Assembly: GCA_964527735.1 (NCBI GenBank)
Contig: CAZGPG010000012.1
Coordinates: 1 to 64,000 of the forward strand
Direction of reading: 5' to 3'
Source of the DNA: JBEBVQ01 sp964527735
GTDB taxonomy: Bacteria > Bacteroidota > Bacteroidia > Chitinophagales > Chitinophagaceae
Length of the DNA: 64,000 nucleotides
Positions 52,281 through 60,283 of this stretch are shown here, piece after piece. The position numbers were made by a program, and so were the translations under genes. The first letter of the stretch is position 1, and each line of letters starts with the position of its first letter. The notes below the pieces were generated by a model, which was not told the DNA's origin, searched no databases, and worked only from the letters and a program-made list of their open reading frames with translations.

Positions 52281-52823
52281 CTACTTTTTCTCCCTGACGG
52301 TATGCGCTATATCATTCCGGTGCTCAATAACATCCAGGTTTTCATCCACGAAATATGCGCTTCCAAACCCATTGACATAAGAACCTTTCAGCGGAGCCAG
52401 CTCTATCATGATAAAATCATCCATGCCGGTCAGCAAATCCAGCACCTTGCCATGTGTCTCTTTCAGCTTTCCTACAGCAAGGTTCCATTCCTGCGTATCC
52501 CGTTCAATTTGTAATGTGGTCACATCAAAAGTAAGCCGGTCGCGGGCGTAGATCTGTTTTGTCACAGATTCATCTTCGATAAACATCACAGATGCTTTCT
52601 TCTGGTCTCTGAGGTTCTTTGTATGGCGGGCCATGAAAGAAACCAGTATGTAAAATTTATTGCCGATCCGCACAAACGGAGCATAGCTTGCAAGAGGATT
52701 GCCATCCGCATCCACTGTGCCGAGGATCACAGATTTGCTGTTTGCGACCAACTCCTGCACCGCAGGGGCAATGGGCTTCACTTTTTTCTGCACATCCTGT
52801 ACAGATGATGAACTATCAGCCAT
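52281..52823 (-). CDS. HugZ-like heme oxygenase / pyridoxamine-phosphate-oxidase-fold protein
   Basis: A 180-residue split-barrel protein. The first half (SVILGTVDADGNPLASYAPF, FYILVSFMARHTKNLRD, ASVMFIEDES) is the flavin-reductase-like barrel, and the C-terminal part (DDFIMIELAPLKGSYVNGFG, SAYFVDENLDVI) is typical of HugZ-type heme degradation proteins. In HugZ a His near the C-terminus binds heme iron; here H167 in VIEHRNDIAHTV is a candidate. It would help release iron from heme. The role is a family inference; a plain FMN-binding protein is the alternative. It stands alone. Confidence 0.8.
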   Translation of the reverse strand: MADSSSSVQDVQKKVKPIAPAVQELVANSKSVILGTVDADGNPLASYAPFVRIGNKFYILVSFMARHTKNLRDQKKASVMFIEDESVTKQIYARDRLTFDVTTLQIERDTQEWNLAVGKLKETHGKVLDLLTGMDDFIMIELAPLKGSYVNGFGSAYFVDENLDVIEHRNDIAHTVREKK

Positions 52824-53062
52824 ATTTTTTTAAGATTGAAGGTTTGAGATTTGATGAAATAATCTTCAAAATTATTGAAAATTCTGATACCAGATCGAAA
52901 CAAGAGCATGAGCAAATGGAGCGGTTATCCATATGGATGGATAAGAGGCCCGCACCGAGCGGGAATACAGTCATATTCACAATAAATCAGGATTGTGTTT
53001 TTAACGTTATGATGGAAAGGCCAGCCCTATTGCAGAAACACAGTAAAACTAAAGGCGGTTAT

Positions 53063-53813
53063 CTAAAAGAACCGCTCAGCAACAAGCCCATATACGATCA
53101 GCGTATTTTCCCTGCCGGTACGGCTGATATTATTGTATGTCACCGATGCGGAAAAACTCAGCCATTTCCATACCTTAATGTCTACACCTGCGTTTGCATA
53201 TAATGATATAATCGCTCAGCCCTTTAAATGAAGGCTGGTAAAAACCCGTGCTACGGAATGCAATAAGCTCGCGGTAGCTGAACCGGTACTGGAGGCGGAG
53301 TGAATTTCGGAAAGTCCGGTATATATAGCTGTTGTCCTCTTCCAACACAATATTGCTGTATTCATACAGCACGCCGTTGCTGATGCTGAACATCATGTTC
53401 TCCCTGTCGATCAGGCGGTAAGCCGCCCCCAATCCGGCCTGCGCCTGTTCGTGGACATTGAGTGAAAAGCTTGTGGTAAAACCGGCCAGTCCCCAGTAAT
53501 AAAAATGCGGGAGGGTTTTATAGAGATTAAAATCGAGCGTGGAATTAAAATCATTATTGGTCATCTTTTGCGGCGTGACGCCGTATATCCATTTATTATT
53601 GAAGTTCAACACGGCCGCTTTCCGGTTCAGACTGTAGCGGAAGCTGTTGTTGAAAAGGTATGTCATACCGTCGTTCGTACGGTTGAAGTTTCCGGAAGAT
53701 GAGATATTGATCATGTTATGTACAGAATCGCTGAATTGAGCTGCCGCTGGCCGCGACAGCAAGATGACCGTGACTACGCATACAAAAGCAATATGTACCA
53801 GGGCTAATTTCAT
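53063..53813 (-). pseudogene. DUF481-like outer-membrane protein gene with a frameshift
   Basis: From the ATG at 53813 (signal peptide MKLALVHIAFVCVVTVILL ... RPAAAQ) the frame gives a beta-rich protein like DUF481 barrels: FNNSFRYSLNRKAAVLNFNN, YWGLAGFTTSFSLNVHEQAQ, GLGAAYRLIDRENMMFSISN. After FKGLSDYI it leaves the pattern and stops at 53175. The next frame continues without a break: YANAGVDIKVWKWLSFSASV, then TYNNISRTGRENTLIVYGLV ending AERFF and TAG at 53063-53065, the expected last strands. The shift occurs at about 53196-53210 in a short direct repeat (ATTATATC/ATTATATG). It is a one-base insertion or equivalent: a true pseudogene, phase-variation or a sequencing error. Confidence 0.8.
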
Positions 53814-53846
53814 GGACAGGCATTCAAACCATCTGCAATACAAAGT

Positions 53847-55883
53847 TTATAATACAGTAGCAGCAACCAACCCGGCCCGTTTCAGCAAAGCATCCGGCTG
53901 CGGCTCCCTGCCACGGAAAGCGACATACAGCTCCATCGGGTCCGCCGTCCCACCTTTGCTTAAAAGCGTTTTGAAACGCGCCGCCGTTTCCGGAGAAAAG
54001 ATATCCGTCTCCTTAAAATAAGCGAAAGCATCTGCATCCAGTACCTCCGCCCATTTGTAGGAGTAATACCCCGCGGCATATCCACCTGCAAAGATGTGCG
54101 AAAAGGACGGGCTGACGGCAGTACCGGTCACATCGGGATACATCCTTGTTGCACCCATAACCGCTTCTTCAAAAGCCGGAATGCTTTCCTCTTGCGGTAA
54201 TCCGTCGGTATGATATGCCATATCCAGCAAGCCAAACCCGATCTGGCGGAGCGTCTGGTATCCCTGCATGAAATGGGCCGACTGTACGATCTTGTCAATC
54301 TTCTCTTCCGGGAGCGGCTCACCTGTCTGGTAATGCCGGGCAAAGTCATTTAGAAAATCCTTTTCATAACAATAATTTTCCATGAACTGGGAAGGTAATT
54401 CGACAAAATCCCAGTATACATTCGTCCCCGACAGGCTTTCATATCGGGTATCGGCCAGTATGCCGTGCAGTGCGTGGCCGAACTCATGGAATAACGTGGT
54501 TACTTCCGTAAAAGTAAGCAGCGACGGCACCTCCCCTACAGACCGGGAGAAATTGCAGACGATGGAAATTTGGGGACGCACATGATGTGTTCCATCCCGG
54601 TATTGCCCCCGCCAGATGGTCATCCAGGCTCCCGGCCGCTTACCCTTTCGCGGGTAAAAATCCGTGTATAGCAATGCCTTATGCTGTCCATCCTCTAATA
54701 CTTCATACACATTTACCTCCGGGTGGTATTGCTCAATATCTTCCCGTAGCACGAAGCTAAGCCCATACAGCCGGCCCGCAGCATCGAAAGCGGCCCGCAG
54801 CACCTGACTCAACGGAAAGTAAGGTTTCAGCTCTTCTTCGGAGAACGCATATCTGGCCTCCCGGAGCTTCTCGGCATAAAAAGCGTGATCCCAGGGCATC
54901 AGATGGTCAATACCATCGTGCGCTGCCAGCGCCGCCAGTTCCCGGACCTCCGCTTTGGCAAAAGGCTTCGCCCTGTCGAGCAGATCCTGCAAAAACGTGA
55001 CTACCTTTTCCCGGCTGCCGGCCATTCTTTCCTGCAATACAAAATCAGCATGGTTTACGAATCCGAGCAACTGTGCACGCTCCTTCCGGAGCGCCGCTAT
55101 CTTCCGGATGTTTTCTTCGTTATTATATTCATTATCCTGGAAAGCCTTTCTGCCGGCTGCAAAATGTATCTGCTGTCTTAATGCCCGGTTGCCGGCATAT
55201 TTCAGGAAAGGCATCAGACTTGGAGATTGCAAGGTGAACACCCACCCCTCCAGGTTTCTGCTGCCAGCCTCGCCGGCAGCGGCCTGCACAGCCGACTCCG
55301 GCAGTCCCTGCAGGTCTTCCCTGTTCGTAACGTGCAGGAAGTATGCATTCGTTTCATGCAGCACATTGCGGGCAAACTGCACACCCGATACAGACAACTC
55401 CTGGTCGATCTCCCGGATCCGTTCTTTTTCCGCTGCACCGAGCAGGGCGCCGTTACGGATAAATCCTTTATAAGTCTTGTCGAGCAGGCGGGCGTCTTCA
55501 GGATCAAGGGAAGCCCTGTCCGTATGGTCCGCCACGTACTTTACCCGCCCGAACAACACCTCGTTCAGTATGATATCATTACTGTGAGCGGCCAGCAGGG
55601 GGGAGATCGTCTGTGCCGTCTCTTCCATAAGATCATTGGTTTCCGCAGCGTTAAGATTAAAGAACACGGCAGATGCGATATCCAACTGCTTACCGGCTTT
55701 TTCAAGGGCAACGATTGTGTTGGCAAAATCCGGAGTACGTGGATCACCGGTAATGGATGCAATTTCCTGCCTGGCTTCATCTATCAATGTCCGGATCGCC
55801 GGTTCATAATGTTCATCCCTTATCCGGCTGAAGGGCACGCTCGCGAACGGAGTATCGAAAGCAAGTAAAAGCGGGTTGTTCAT
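53847..55883 (-). CDS. M3-family metallopeptidase (oligopeptidase A / peptidyl-dipeptidase Dcp-like)
   Basis: A 678-residue cytoplasmic zinc peptidase of the thimet-oligopeptidase clan. The zinc motif is HEFGHALHG in TLFHEFGHALHGILAD, with the downstream Glu in the conserved FVELPSQFMENY block. NPLLLAFDTPFASVPFSRIR is a typical N-terminus and AGGYAAGYYSYKWAEVLDAD a conserved C-terminal block. The length fits Dcp/OpdA. It hydrolyses short peptides, including signal-peptide fragments. A -7 box (TACCTTTG at 55938-55945 on the minus strand) and a small hairpin (AACGCTG..CAGCGT) lie in its leader. The frameshifted gene starts 33 bases after its stop. Confidence 0.92.
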   Translation of the reverse strand: MNNPLLLAFDTPFASVPFSRIRDEHYEPAIRTLIDEARQEIASITGDPRTPDFANTIVALEKAGKQLDIASAVFFNLNAAETNDLMEETAQTISPLLAAHSNDIILNEVLFGRVKYVADHTDRASLDPEDARLLDKTYKGFIRNGALLGAAEKERIREIDQELSVSGVQFARNVLHETNAYFLHVTNREDLQGLPESAVQAAAGEAGSRNLEGWVFTLQSPSLMPFLKYAGNRALRQQIHFAAGRKAFQDNEYNNEENIRKIAALRKERAQLLGFVNHADFVLQERMAGSREKVVTFLQDLLDRAKPFAKAEVRELAALAAHDGIDHLMPWDHAFYAEKLREARYAFSEEELKPYFPLSQVLRAAFDAAGRLYGLSFVLREDIEQYHPEVNVYEVLEDGQHKALLYTDFYPRKGKRPGAWMTIWRGQYRDGTHHVRPQISIVCNFSRSVGEVPSLLTFTEVTTLFHEFGHALHGILADTRYESLSGTNVYWDFVELPSQFMENYCYEKDFLNDFARHYQTGEPLPEEKIDKIVQSAHFMQGYQTLRQIGFGLLDMAYHTDGLPQEESIPAFEEAVMGATRMYPDVTGTAVSPSFSHIFAGGYAAGYYSYKWAEVLDADAFAYFKETDIFSPETAARFKTLLSKGGTADPMELYVAFRGREPQPDALLKRAGLVAATVL

Positions 55884-55975
55884 CTAAATTCTTTAAAGCA
55901 GTTAATACTATTGCAACGCTGAAAAAACAGCGTACTGCAAAGGTAGCCTGTTTTCAATTTCACCTCCGGAAAAGC

Positions 55976-56986
55976 TCATACCTTTTTCCTCTTCTTTTCT
56001 ACCCACCTGCCCAACAGCCAGAAGCTGACGGCGAGCACCAGGAAAAAGACACCTTTATTGGTATTGTCCCAAAAATATTCGAAGTAACGGGTGTAAAGAT
56101 TCAGCAACAGGGAGATAATGCCGATATCCCGCGCCAGATTGTCGCGGTAGCGGACACCGAGGTAAAGCAACAGGCCGGAAGCAAAGAAAAACAAAGCGGC
56201 ATACAATATCACCTGGCTTTGCCGTACCACAGTCCAGGCTGCATAAGAACCATAGTTCCCGAAAATGGAAATACCCCAGAGCGCGGTGAATAAAGCGATC
56301 AGCCCGTAAGCGAACGTCAGACGCCGGTAATGCCGCAGGTGCGGGATGTATCCCTGTCCCCATGATACCCCCAGCAGCAACAGGCCGAGCGGCACAAACC
56401 GCATCGGGAAGTTCATGCCCAGGAAAAGGTTCTGTGTGCTCTGCCAGGCAGTAAATGCGCTATACCAGCCTGTGCATGCGATCAACGCACCCAGCCACAA
56501 TGACACAGAACGAAACCAGGCGCCCAGCACACCCAGCAGTATCGTTGCCAGCAACAGAACCGTGCTGTAATGCAGACGGTGTTCAAAATCCTTGCAGCAA
56601 TACACAAGAGAGGTCAGTGCCACAAGGCCACCCAGTATCATGAACAGCTCCCGGGAGAATACACTGAACCGGTCATACCGCCGGCGGAGGTAAGCAAACC
56701 ACGCCCCGGCCAATACTGCCGTAATGCCGCCGATAAGCCAGTTACTGAGCGCAAAATGTTTCCTGATGACCTCCAGCAGCTTGTCATCAATAAAGATGGC
56801 CACAAAGGCCAGAAGGGTGCATGATATGGCAATCAGGAAGAAGTACTGCGCCATTTGACCGGCCGGTTTCTTCAATTGTACCGACTGCAACAGGACTTGT
56901 TTTTGCGCTGCGTCCAGCTTCCCTTCCTGCTCCCAGGTATCCAGCGCCTGCCGTATAGTTTTATATTCACTGTCGTCTACTTCCAT
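55976..56986 (-). CDS. Multi-pass membrane protein, DUF2157-like
   Basis: A 336-residue integral membrane protein. A soluble N-terminus (MEVDDSEYKTIRQALDTWEQ ... KLDAAQKQVLLQSV) resembles the DUF2157 helix pair, then about ten hydrophobic helices follow (for example FFLIAISCTLLAFVAIF, LFMILGGLVALTSLVYC, STVLLLATILLGVLGA, GVFFLVLAVSFWLLG), ending in a basic tail RWVEKKRKKV. I chose the ATG at 56986 because the longer frame to 57088 overlaps the divergent promoter. No transporter motif is recognised. Function unknown. Confidence 0.75.
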   Translation of the reverse strand: MEVDDSEYKTIRQALDTWEQEGKLDAAQKQVLLQSVQLKKPAGQMAQYFFLIAISCTLLAFVAIFIDDKLLEVIRKHFALSNWLIGGITAVLAGAWFAYLRRRYDRFSVFSRELFMILGGLVALTSLVYCCKDFEHRLHYSTVLLLATILLGVLGAWFRSVSLWLGALIACTGWYSAFTAWQSTQNLFLGMNFPMRFVPLGLLLLGVSWGQGYIPHLRHYRRLTFAYGLIALFTALWGISIFGNYGSYAAWTVVRQSQVILYAALFFFASGLLLYLGVRYRDNLARDIGIISLLLNLYTRYFEYFWDNTNKGVFFLVLAVSFWLLGRWVEKKRKKV

Positions 56987-57092
56987 ATATGTCCATGTTC
57001 TGCTACCGGTTCGCACCGGGGGGATCATTAAAAGTAAAAAATCACAGGAACTTGTCTTACATTTATTGTACGGGAGTAGAAACAACAATCAT

Positions 57093-57404
57093 ATGTGGCA
57101 TAGAATCACGACAACGGCTCAGCTTGCAACGCTCGAAGCCGGAGAAAACATAGTAAAATATCCGGTCTCTGGCGGACCGGCTGCCGACTTCAGTGAGGCC
57201 AATCCGGACAATATATCCCTGCGGGTCATTACACAAAACGATCCGCTCAGCGAAACGCTCGCTATTACGGTAGTACCCAGCAAGGTTAAATACGATGCGA
57301 TCCTGGGTATCGGCGGAGTGGTATTCGGCCCGGTAGAAAAATCATACAATACTATTATTGCAGAAGGCACGTGGTGGTTTTTCGACCATACCACCCAGCA
57401 ATAA
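57093..57404 (+). CDS. Small conserved protein of unknown function
   Basis: A 103-residue soluble protein, start at ATG 57093 (MWHRITTTAQLATLEAG). It is beta-rich: NISLRVITQNDPLSETLAIT, AILGIGGVVFGPVEKSYNTI and TWWFFDHTTQ. No signal peptide, membrane segment or catalytic motif. I do not recognise the family. It is followed 41 bases later by the EamA transporter gene on the same strand and may share its message. Confidence 0.55.
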   Translation: MWHRITTTAQLATLEAGENIVKYPVSGGPAADFSEANPDNISLRVITQNDPLSETLAITVVPSKVKYDAILGIGGVVFGPVEKSYNTIIAEGTWWFFDHTTQQ

Positions 57405-57445
57405 CATACCTCTGCTAAGCATAAAGAGATTATCCGTATGGCATC

Positions 57446-58342
57446 ATGAAAACTGATCTGACGAAGGCATACCTGGCTTTAGCTGTGGTATGCGTGGCAT
57501 GGGGGACTACATACTTTGCCATGCTCATCGGTGTGAAGACGTTCCCCCCGTTTATGTTTTCAGGCATACGGCAAACTACCGCAGGTATTATACTGTTAGC
57601 GTTCCTGTTGTTTTCACGCAGATTGAGCAAGCTGTCCCGGCAGGACGTATTGCACTTATGCATACCGGGCATCCTGATGATCTCACTGGGCAACGGTATT
57701 ATCGGATGGAGCGAACGCTATATCCCCAGCGGATTGGCGGCGTTGATCGTATCGATTATGCCCGTTTATATCGTAATCATCAGCTACTTCAGCGGCGCCG
57801 ATCGCAAAAAGCCTAACGGCCGGGTACTCGCCGGCCTGCTGCTGGGCACACTGGGAGTGGTCCTTATATTCCGGGATAACGTGAAGGATCTTGCAAATCC
57901 TGGTTATTTCACCGGTATGATCGTTGCTTTTATAGCCTGTTTTGCATGGGCATCCGGCAGCGTATATGCCAAATACAAGCCCGTACGCGTCAATGCCCTG
58001 ACCAATGCAGCCATACAAATGACCGGCGGCGGGCTGGCGCTGGTACTGGCGGGGTTTGTCTTCGACGATCTGGCAGAATTTAAAACCGTCTCTTCAGAGA
58101 GCATCTGGTCGTTGCTTTACCTGATTATTGTCGGATCGCTGCTTACATACAGTTGCTTCGTCTATGCGCTGGAAAAGCTGCCGGTGGGACTGGTATCCAT
58201 TTATGCCTATATCAACCCGTTCATTGCTCTGCTGCTGGGGTTTCTCTTCCTGAATGAAAAGCTGACCTGGATGACGCTGCTGGCTTTGGCAGCCACATTG
58301 AGCGGCGTTTATTTCATCAACCGGGGATACCGGAAAACGTAG
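57446..58342 (+). CDS. EamA/DMT-superfamily transporter
   Basis: A 298-residue membrane protein with ten predicted helices and two EamA repeats (about 5-140 and 150-290). Typical blocks are CVAWGTTYFAMLIGVK (first helix), NGIIGWSERYIPSGLAALI and, in the second half, LLTYSCFVYALEKLPVGLVS and YINPFIALLLGFLFLNEKLT. Members export amino acids, nucleotide sugars or other small metabolites; the substrate is unknown. Its stop codon TAG is the start of a palindromic repeat element (CGTAGGGACGCCCC). The preceding small gene may be co-transcribed. Confidence 0.9.
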   Translation: MKTDLTKAYLALAVVCVAWGTTYFAMLIGVKTFPPFMFSGIRQTTAGIILLAFLLFSRRLSKLSRQDVLHLCIPGILMISLGNGIIGWSERYIPSGLAALIVSIMPVYIVIISYFSGADRKKPNGRVLAGLLLGTLGVVLIFRDNVKDLANPGYFTGMIVAFIACFAWASGSVYAKYKPVRVNALTNAAIQMTGGGLALVLAGFVFDDLAEFKTVSSESIWSLLYLIIVGSLLTYSCFVYALEKLPVGLVSIYAYINPFIALLLGFLFLNEKLTWMTLLALAATLSGVYFINRGYRKT

Positions 58343-58418
58343 GGACGCCCCTTGTGGGCGCCCGACTTGCAGTTGTCTGTTATTCTTGAATAAGGGCAAC
58401 CGCAAGGGTTGCCCCTAC
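58339..58418. repeat. 80-bp composite palindromic repeat at the EamA stop codon
   Basis: The element begins CGTAGGGACGCCCC and ends GGGTTGCCCCTACC. It holds two small hairpins (CGCCCCTTGTGGGCG and GGGCAACCGCAAGGGTTGCCC) and its ends are inverted copies (GTAGGG / CCCTAC). The EamA stop TAG (58340-58342) lies inside it. Confidence 0.7.
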
Positions 58419-58432
58419 CGCTTGCCCCGTCA

Positions 58433-59437
58433 TTATCGGGCAGATGTCCCCCCTGCGTTCGCCATCACCTTTTCATACCGAACCACTTCATGATCTATTG
58501 CCGGCAGGCTCTGCAGATAATCATAGATTGCTTCGAGGTCAGACTCCGACATACCGGCGTACATCGTCCAGGGCATCGGGGTATTAAGGTCGGCAGCCGT
58601 ATATGTATCAGACTGGTAGCTGCTGTCCAGGTACATCCTGAACCGCTGTACGAACCCGGGGCGGGTCCAGTTGCCGATACCATTTTCCATATGCGGCGTG
58701 ATATTGGGTGAGCGGACAATACCTGCAGGCATACGAAACTCCATCCCACCGCCGAACTCACTCCCCGGTATGATCCGGCCTTTCTCCTGCCGGCTGTGGC
58801 AATCCACACAACTGGCGGCATTCACCAGGTACCTGCCATAATTGATACGGTCACTTTCGGACGGTCGTTTTTGAAACGAAGGATTTTCCGGCATCGTATT
58901 GATCAGCAGGGATACAGGAAAATCTATCTCCCGTGACGGCAACGTACTCGCTACAGGAGCCAGGGTACGGATGTATGCAATGATTGCATAAATATCTTCA
59001 TGGTCCATATGCCCGTAATGCTGATAAGGCATTACAGGGAATAACGCCTCCCCGTTTTTACGCACACCGGCAGTCACGGCCCGGAGTATCTCTCCGTCCG
59101 TCCAGTCTTTCAGTGCAGCGGGCGTAATATTCCGGGCATAAAAAACGCCGGGGAAACCCATATTCCGGTCAAATATCTCACCGCCACCACCGAAACCACC
59201 TGCTGCAAGCGGACCGGAAAAAAGAGACCAGTCGCGGGTACTATGACAATCCATACAAACAGCCACATGATTCGCCAGGTAACGGCCACGTTCAATCCTT
59301 TCCGGGGTTTGCTCTATATGGATATCCGGCGCGGCGGCTACATCGGGTAAAGCGGTATTTAAATAGATACCCGCGCCTGCAATAATTGCGATGAACAGCA
59401 ACAGGGTAAGACTCGTAATTTTGAATATCTTTTTCAT
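58433..59437 (-). CDS. Diheme cytochrome c
   Basis: A 334-residue exported cytochrome. I chose the ATG at 59437, which gives a signal anchor (MKKIFKITSLTLLLFIAIIA). Two c-type heme domains follow: CMDCH (about 62-66) and CVDCH (about 209-213), each with a distal Met candidate (for example PVMPYQHYGHMDHEDIYAII and MPWTMYAGMSESDLEAIYDY). This is the pattern of electron-transfer subunits of alcohol or sugar dehydrogenases and similar Bacteroidota cytochromes. The partner is not adjacent. A complete TTG-N21-TACATTTG promoter precedes it. Fasciclin and FNR-type genes lie upstream, which suggests a respiratory context. Confidence 0.88.
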   Translation of the reverse strand: MKKIFKITSLTLLLFIAIIAGAGIYLNTALPDVAAAPDIHIEQTPERIERGRYLANHVAVCMDCHSTRDWSLFSGPLAAGGFGGGGEIFDRNMGFPGVFYARNITPAALKDWTDGEILRAVTAGVRKNGEALFPVMPYQHYGHMDHEDIYAIIAYIRTLAPVASTLPSREIDFPVSLLINTMPENPSFQKRPSESDRINYGRYLVNAASCVDCHSRQEKGRIIPGSEFGGGMEFRMPAGIVRSPNITPHMENGIGNWTRPGFVQRFRMYLDSSYQSDTYTAADLNTPMPWTMYAGMSESDLEAIYDYLQSLPAIDHEVVRYEKVMANAGGTSAR

Positions 59438-59477
59438 GAGGGGGAATACATAGATAAGATAACGATCTGATATTTCC

Positions 59478-59509
59478 CAAATGTAAAAATATTTTTTCGG
59501 ATATTGCAA
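59478..59509 (-). promoter_or_regulatory. Complete Bacteroidota promoter of the cytochrome c gene
   Basis: The minus strand reads TTG (59509-59507), 21 bases, then TACATTTG (59485-59478): both the -33 and the -7 elements at consensus spacing, 41 bases before the start at 59437. It confirms that ATG rather than the longer frame. Confidence 0.65.
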
Positions 59510-59576
59510 ATAGTTATTATGCCGGTAAAAACACCGGGGCGCAATCATCCGGTAATGACACAACTGTTGCATCCTG

Positions 59577-60134
59577 TTAAGACCCCGGAAGCAACACGGC
59601 ATCTACCACATAAATAATCCCGTTGGATGCAGGTATTTCCGCCAGTATTTTTGCCGAGTTATTGATCAGAATATCATCACCATTTCTTGATATCTGAATA
59701 CTGCCTCCGTTCACCTGTCCCAGGGTCTGACCATCATGCAGCATATCTTCTTTGAATACGCCCAGGGAAACATGATACTCCAGAATATCAGCCAGCTTGT
59801 CGCGGTTGGCCGGCTTCAGCAGATCGTCGAGCACCCCCGCCGGAAGTTTGTCGAAAGCGGCATTAACCGGAGCAAATACAGTAAATGGTCCCGCATTGGA
59901 TAACGCATCTACAAGATTAGCCTCCTGTACAGCCTTCACCAGGGTGGAATGATCCTTGCTTCCGACAGCTATCTGTACCACATTTCTCTGGGATACATCG
60001 TCGCTCACACCCGATTGGCCGTATTGTACAGAGGTCTCAGACTTGTCGTCGGTAACAGGGCGGGAGGTACTGCTGCAATTAATAAATGTCGTAATAAGTA
60101 TGCCGTGCAGGAACAACATTATGATCTTTTTCAT
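59577..60134 (-). CDS. Fasciclin-domain lipoprotein
   Basis: A 185-residue exported protein. The signal segment MKKIIMLFLHGILITTFINC suggests lipidation at Cys20, although the lipobox FINC is not ideal. A single FAS1 domain (about 55-182) has HSTLVKAVQEANLVDALSNA, GPFTVFAPVNAAFDKLPAGV, ILEYHVSLGVF and a final SNGIIYVVDAVLLP, all family landmarks. FAS1 domains mediate adhesion or bind ligands. An FNR-like palindrome (60186-60199) lies upstream at the distance expected of an activator site, so expression under low oxygen is possible. The direct distance to the neighbouring cytochrome gene is 139 bases. Confidence 0.88.
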   Translation of the reverse strand: MKKIIMLFLHGILITTFINCSSTSRPVTDDKSETSVQYGQSGVSDDVSQRNVVQIAVGSKDHSTLVKAVQEANLVDALSNAGPFTVFAPVNAAFDKLPAGVLDDLLKPANRDKLADILEYHVSLGVFKEDMLHDGQTLGQVNGGSIQISRNGDDILINNSAKILAEIPASNGIIYVVDAVLLPGS

Positions 60135-60155
60135 CGTTCGTTAATTTTTATGGAA

Positions 60156-60163
60156 TAAAGCTA
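60156..60163 (-). promoter_or_regulatory. Candidate -7 element of the fasciclin gene
   Basis: The minus strand reads TAGCTTTA, seven of eight matches to TAnnTTTG, 22 bases before the start. Its first base is 29.5 bases from the centre of the FNR-like palindrome. Confidence 0.4.
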
Positions 60164-60185
60164 ACATTATTGGGAAAAAGAAAAT

Positions 60186-60199
60186 ATGATCTATATCAT
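60186..60199. promoter_or_regulatory. FNR-like box ATGATCTATATCAT upstream of the fasciclin gene
   Basis: A TGAT-N4-ATCA palindrome, the half-site core bound by FNR-type regulators (consensus TTGAT-N4-ATCAA). Centre at 60192.5, about 41 bases upstream of the expected transcription start, the class II activator position. Confidence 0.5.
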
Positions 60200-60283
60200 A
60201 AAAAGAAAAATAAGGTGTGTATATCACAGGCGATGGCGGGACAAGCCTCAATAGCACTTGTCATGGATTGCAGTAGCCGCAGA

